Assembly: GCA_020845635.1 (NCBI GenBank) | Contig: JADLFI010000032.1 | Location: 1-46,247, forward strand | DNA length: 46,247 bases | Reading direction: 5' to 3' | Source of the DNA: Bacteroidia bacterium | GTDB lineage: Bacteria > Bacteroidota > Bacteroidia > UBA4408 | Shown here: in pieces, positions 44,678 to 46,247 of the stretch | Layout of the letters: the number at the start of each line of letters is the position of its first letter | How positions within the stretch are numbered: position 1 is the stretch's first letter | Program-made: the position numbers and the translations under genes | Notes under the pieces: generated by a model | The model's database searches: none | Told to the model about the DNA's origin: nothing | What the model saw: the letters and a program-made list of their open reading frames with translations, nothing else

Positions 44678-44750
44678 ACTCGAACAAGCTATTAAAAATG
44701 GTAACACAGTAAAGATAAAGATGCTTTTATTAAATTATTTAATAAAATGA
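44631..44750 (+). CDS. Micro-ORF, 39 residues
   Basis: Starts at the ATG at 44631 inside the end of the previous gene in another frame, and reads MKLKVLCYSIKNLKNKLEQ ... KMLLLNYLIK. It is basic with a hydrophobic end. It ends in an ATGA overlap with a second micro-ORF. Such coupling is like that of the proven gene pairs in this window, but the ORF is very short and may be chance. Confidence 0.3.
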   Translation: MKLKVLCYSIKNLKNKLEQAIKNGNTVKIKMLLLNYLIK

Positions 44751-44824
44751 CTTTAAGTATAGCTCTTGCTGTTTTATACTTACAATCACAAAATCAACAA
44801 AATAATAAAAAACAATGTTCATAA
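44747..44824 (+). CDS. Micro-ORF, 25 residues, hydrophobic N-terminus
   Basis: ATG at 44747 overlaps the previous micro-ORF stop (ATGA). It reads MTLSIALAVLYLQSQ followed by a Gln/Asn/Lys tail ending QCS. The first 12 residues are hydrophobic, so a small membrane peptide is possible. It overlaps the start of the homing endonuclease gene by 10 bases. Existence is uncertain. Confidence 0.3.
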   Translation: MTLSIALAVLYLQSQNQQNNKKQCS

Positions 44825-45492
44825 AAGATATACAAAGAGGGCAATACACAAATGTTTGTGGAATATATAAGTTATATTTTGACAATGATGATAGATTTTA
44901 TATAGGTTCTACAAATGATTTACAAGAAAGATTACAAGCACACACAAGAGCTATAAATAAACAAAAACATTTTAATATATATTTTCAAAGATTATGTTTA
45001 AAATTAGGGATAGAAAATTTAAAGTATGAAATACTTGCTAAATGTCCACAAGAGTATCTTTTAAAGATGGAACAATGGTTTATAGATAAATTAAAACCTG
45101 AATTGAATTTAGCAGAAACTGTTGGGAGACCTCCTATAAATAGAAAAAGAGGATATAAAATGTCAGAGGAAGCTAAACAAAATATAAGCAAAGCAAGAAC
45201 TATTCAAAAAATAGATAGAAGTAATTATGTTCATTCAGAAGAAACTTTAAATAAAATAAGTCAATCTTTAAAAGGTAGAGTTATTACTGAAGAATGGAAA
45301 CAAAAAATGAAAGAAGCTAAAGCTAAAGGAGGTAAATATTCCAAATTAACTGTTGAACAAGTTAAAGAAATTAAATCTTTAGTTAGAACTAAAACAGATG
45401 AAGAAATTTCACAACTGTTTAATTGTTCAAGAGCTACTATAAATCAAATCAAAAACAATAAAATCTGGAAAGAAGTATGGGAAAATGTATAA
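44815..45492 (+). CDS. GIY-YIG homing endonuclease, free-standing
   Basis: 225 residues. The catalytic domain shows GIY at 16-18, YIG at 29-31, an arginine in LQERLQAHT (Arg39) and the catalytic glutamate in LKMEQWFIDKL (Glu86). Two NUMOD3-like DNA-binding repeats follow (MSEEAKQNISKART; SEETLNKISQSLKG), then a C-terminal helix-turn-helix (LTVEQVKEIKSL ... CSRATINQIKNNKIW). This matches Seg-type endonucleases that cut phage genomes lacking the element and spread by repair. There is no intron sign at its borders, so it is an intergenic selfish gene. Its stop lies inside the start of the next gene. Confidence 0.9.
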   Translation: MFIKDIQRGQYTNVCGIYKLYFDNDDRFYIGSTNDLQERLQAHTRAINKQKHFNIYFQRLCLKLGIENLKYEILAKCPQEYLLKMEQWFIDKLKPELNLAETVGRPPINRKRGYKMSEEAKQNISKARTIQKIDRSNYVHSEETLNKISQSLKGRVITEEWKQKMKEAKAKGGKYSKLTVEQVKEIKSLVRTKTDEEISQLFNCSRATINQIKNNKIWKEVWENV

Positions 45493-46247
45493 TAACATAT
45501 AAAGGTCAAAAGTATTCAGAAGAACAATTCAAAAAATACTTTATTAATAATAAACAAGAATTTACTACATTTATTGCTAAAAATAAAGATGTAATGGATT
45601 CTTTTAAAAGAAAAATGGAAGGGATTAACTTTGTGTTTAGTCAATCACCTGAACTTGCATCTATTGGTAGTAAAGCTCAATATTTACAATATTTATCTAC
45701 TATTTTTAAAAACAGTAAAGTAAAAGATATTGTTTATCGTGGAAAAACAGAAAATCAAACTAACAAAAAAAGTAAAGAATTAGGTATATTTTTTACAGAC
45801 GATAAAAATGCTGCTAATATTTATGCTATTAAATATAAAGGTGATGAATTTGATGATTCAATAATACAAGGGGTTGTAAATAAATTTGGATTAAATCCTA
45901 CCATTGAACAAATAAAATCTGAAATAGCTTTCTTTGAAAAAATGGGAGCTACTAAAGAACAAATTGAAAAAGATGCTAAAGAATTTCAAAAGTACATACT
46001 GAATAATAAAGGTATAGCTGAACAAGCAATTATTAATATAAAAAATCCTAAAAACTTAACTGTAAAAGATTGGTTTGATAATTATGACAATAGTAGTAGT
46101 TTAAAGGAAAATTCTGATGGTCTTTTGTTGAAAGGAGGAAAGCAATCAGATAATAGGATATATGATGCTGGTGAAAATCAAATTGTAGTATTTGAACCAG
46201 AACAAATTCATATACTAGGTTCTAAACAAGATATAGAAGGATTTAAA
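45477..46247 (+). CDS. ADP-ribosyltransferase-like protein, N-terminal part (runs off the window)
   Basis: The ATG at 45477 lies 16 bases before the end of the endonuclease gene, and 257 codons remain open to the window edge. After an N-terminal unit (TYKGQKYSEEQFKKYF) come VYRG at 86-89, GIFFTDDKNAANIYA at 103-117, IINIKNPKNL at 185-194, and VVFEPEQIHILGSKQDIEGF near 237-256. This is the pattern of ART domains in phage polyvalent proteins: the first arginine, an FFT/STS-like strand and the closing 'VVFEPEQI' strand. The target is unknown; host RNA polymerase or another host protein are guesses. The C-terminal part is missing. Confidence 0.7.
   Translation, partial: MGKCIITYKGQKYSEEQFKKYFINNKQEFTTFIAKNKDVMDSFKRKMEGINFVFSQSPELASIGSKAQYLQYLSTIFKNSKVKDIVYRGKTENQTNKKSKELGIFFTDDKNAANIYAIKYKGDEFDDSIIQGVVNKFGLNPTIEQIKSEIAFFEKMGATKEQIEKDAKEFQKYILNNKGIAEQAIINIKNPKNLTVKDWFDNYDNSSSLKENSDGLLLKGGKQSDNRIYDAGENQIVVFEPEQIHILGSKQDIEGFK

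Noticed and set aside
1-46247. Alternative genetic code with reassigned TAG or TGA, known in some crAss-like phages
   Set aside because: TAA, TGA and TAG all terminate genes at sensible points with tight overlaps to the next start, and no gene needs read-through.
1-46247. Integrase, excisionase or repressor indicating lysogeny
   Set aside because: No recombinase motif or attachment-site pair was seen; the content is structural and lytic.

Overview
The window is a stretch of tailed-phage genome with the gene content and gene order of a crAss-like podovirus (order Crassvirales or a close relative) infecting a Bacteroidota host. The order is dUTPase, small pre-terminase genes, large terminase, portal, scaffold, major capsid protein, head and fibre proteins, a lysis pair, very large fibres, neck/ring proteins, a 1300-residue tail (muzzle-like) protein, then giant internal cargo proteins. 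The family-level crAss assignment is an inference from layout and protein character, not from a database search. Bacteroidota signs are the AT-rich DNA, A-rich leaders before start codons instead of Shine-Dalgarno sites, promoter boxes of the TAnnTTTG type, and a SprB-like repeat in a fibre. TAA, TGA and TAG all act as stops, so the standard bacterial code is used.

Layout. 1-131: three stem-loops, the last a terminator for the leftward gene. 156-608: one leftward gene of unknown function in DNA visibly richer in G+C than the rest. 660-1146: a noncoding divergent region with A-rich tandem repeats, GTTTAC repeats and a 28-bp perfect palindrome. 1147-8412: rightward genes for dUTPase, a small winged-helix-like protein, an IHF-like protein, a GroES-like protein, a Cys-motif protein, a DUF1573-like protein, a candidate small terminase, TerL and portal. 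8468-14666: scaffold, major capsid and head proteins, started by their own promoter. 14668-15350: holin and endolysin. 15331-24634: cysteine-rich fibre block including 1569- and 914-residue proteins, closed by a strong terminator. 24768-30741: neck/ring/muzzle proteins. 30741-44677: internal or ejected proteins, including a 2277-residue protein carrying an SF1 helicase and a second P-loop domain, and a peptidoglycan-binding protein. 44631-46247: two micro-ORFs, a GIY-YIG homing endonuclease and the start of an ADP-ribosyltransferase-like gene that runs off the window.

How it fits together. TerL and portal package DNA into a shell built by the scaffold and capsid genes. The fibre block forms a disulfide-rich or metal-rich exterior that includes a matrixin-like metalloprotease. 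The muzzle and ring proteins make the short tail. The downstream giant proteins are probably stored in the particle and injected with the DNA. Genes are tightly coupled by ATGA or TAATG overlaps. No virion RNA polymerase, integrase, tRNA or CRISPR array was found. The most unusual elements are the tail matrixin, the helicase/P-loop cargo protein with a neighbouring ART-like gene, and the shared promoter box that predicts leaderless transcripts.
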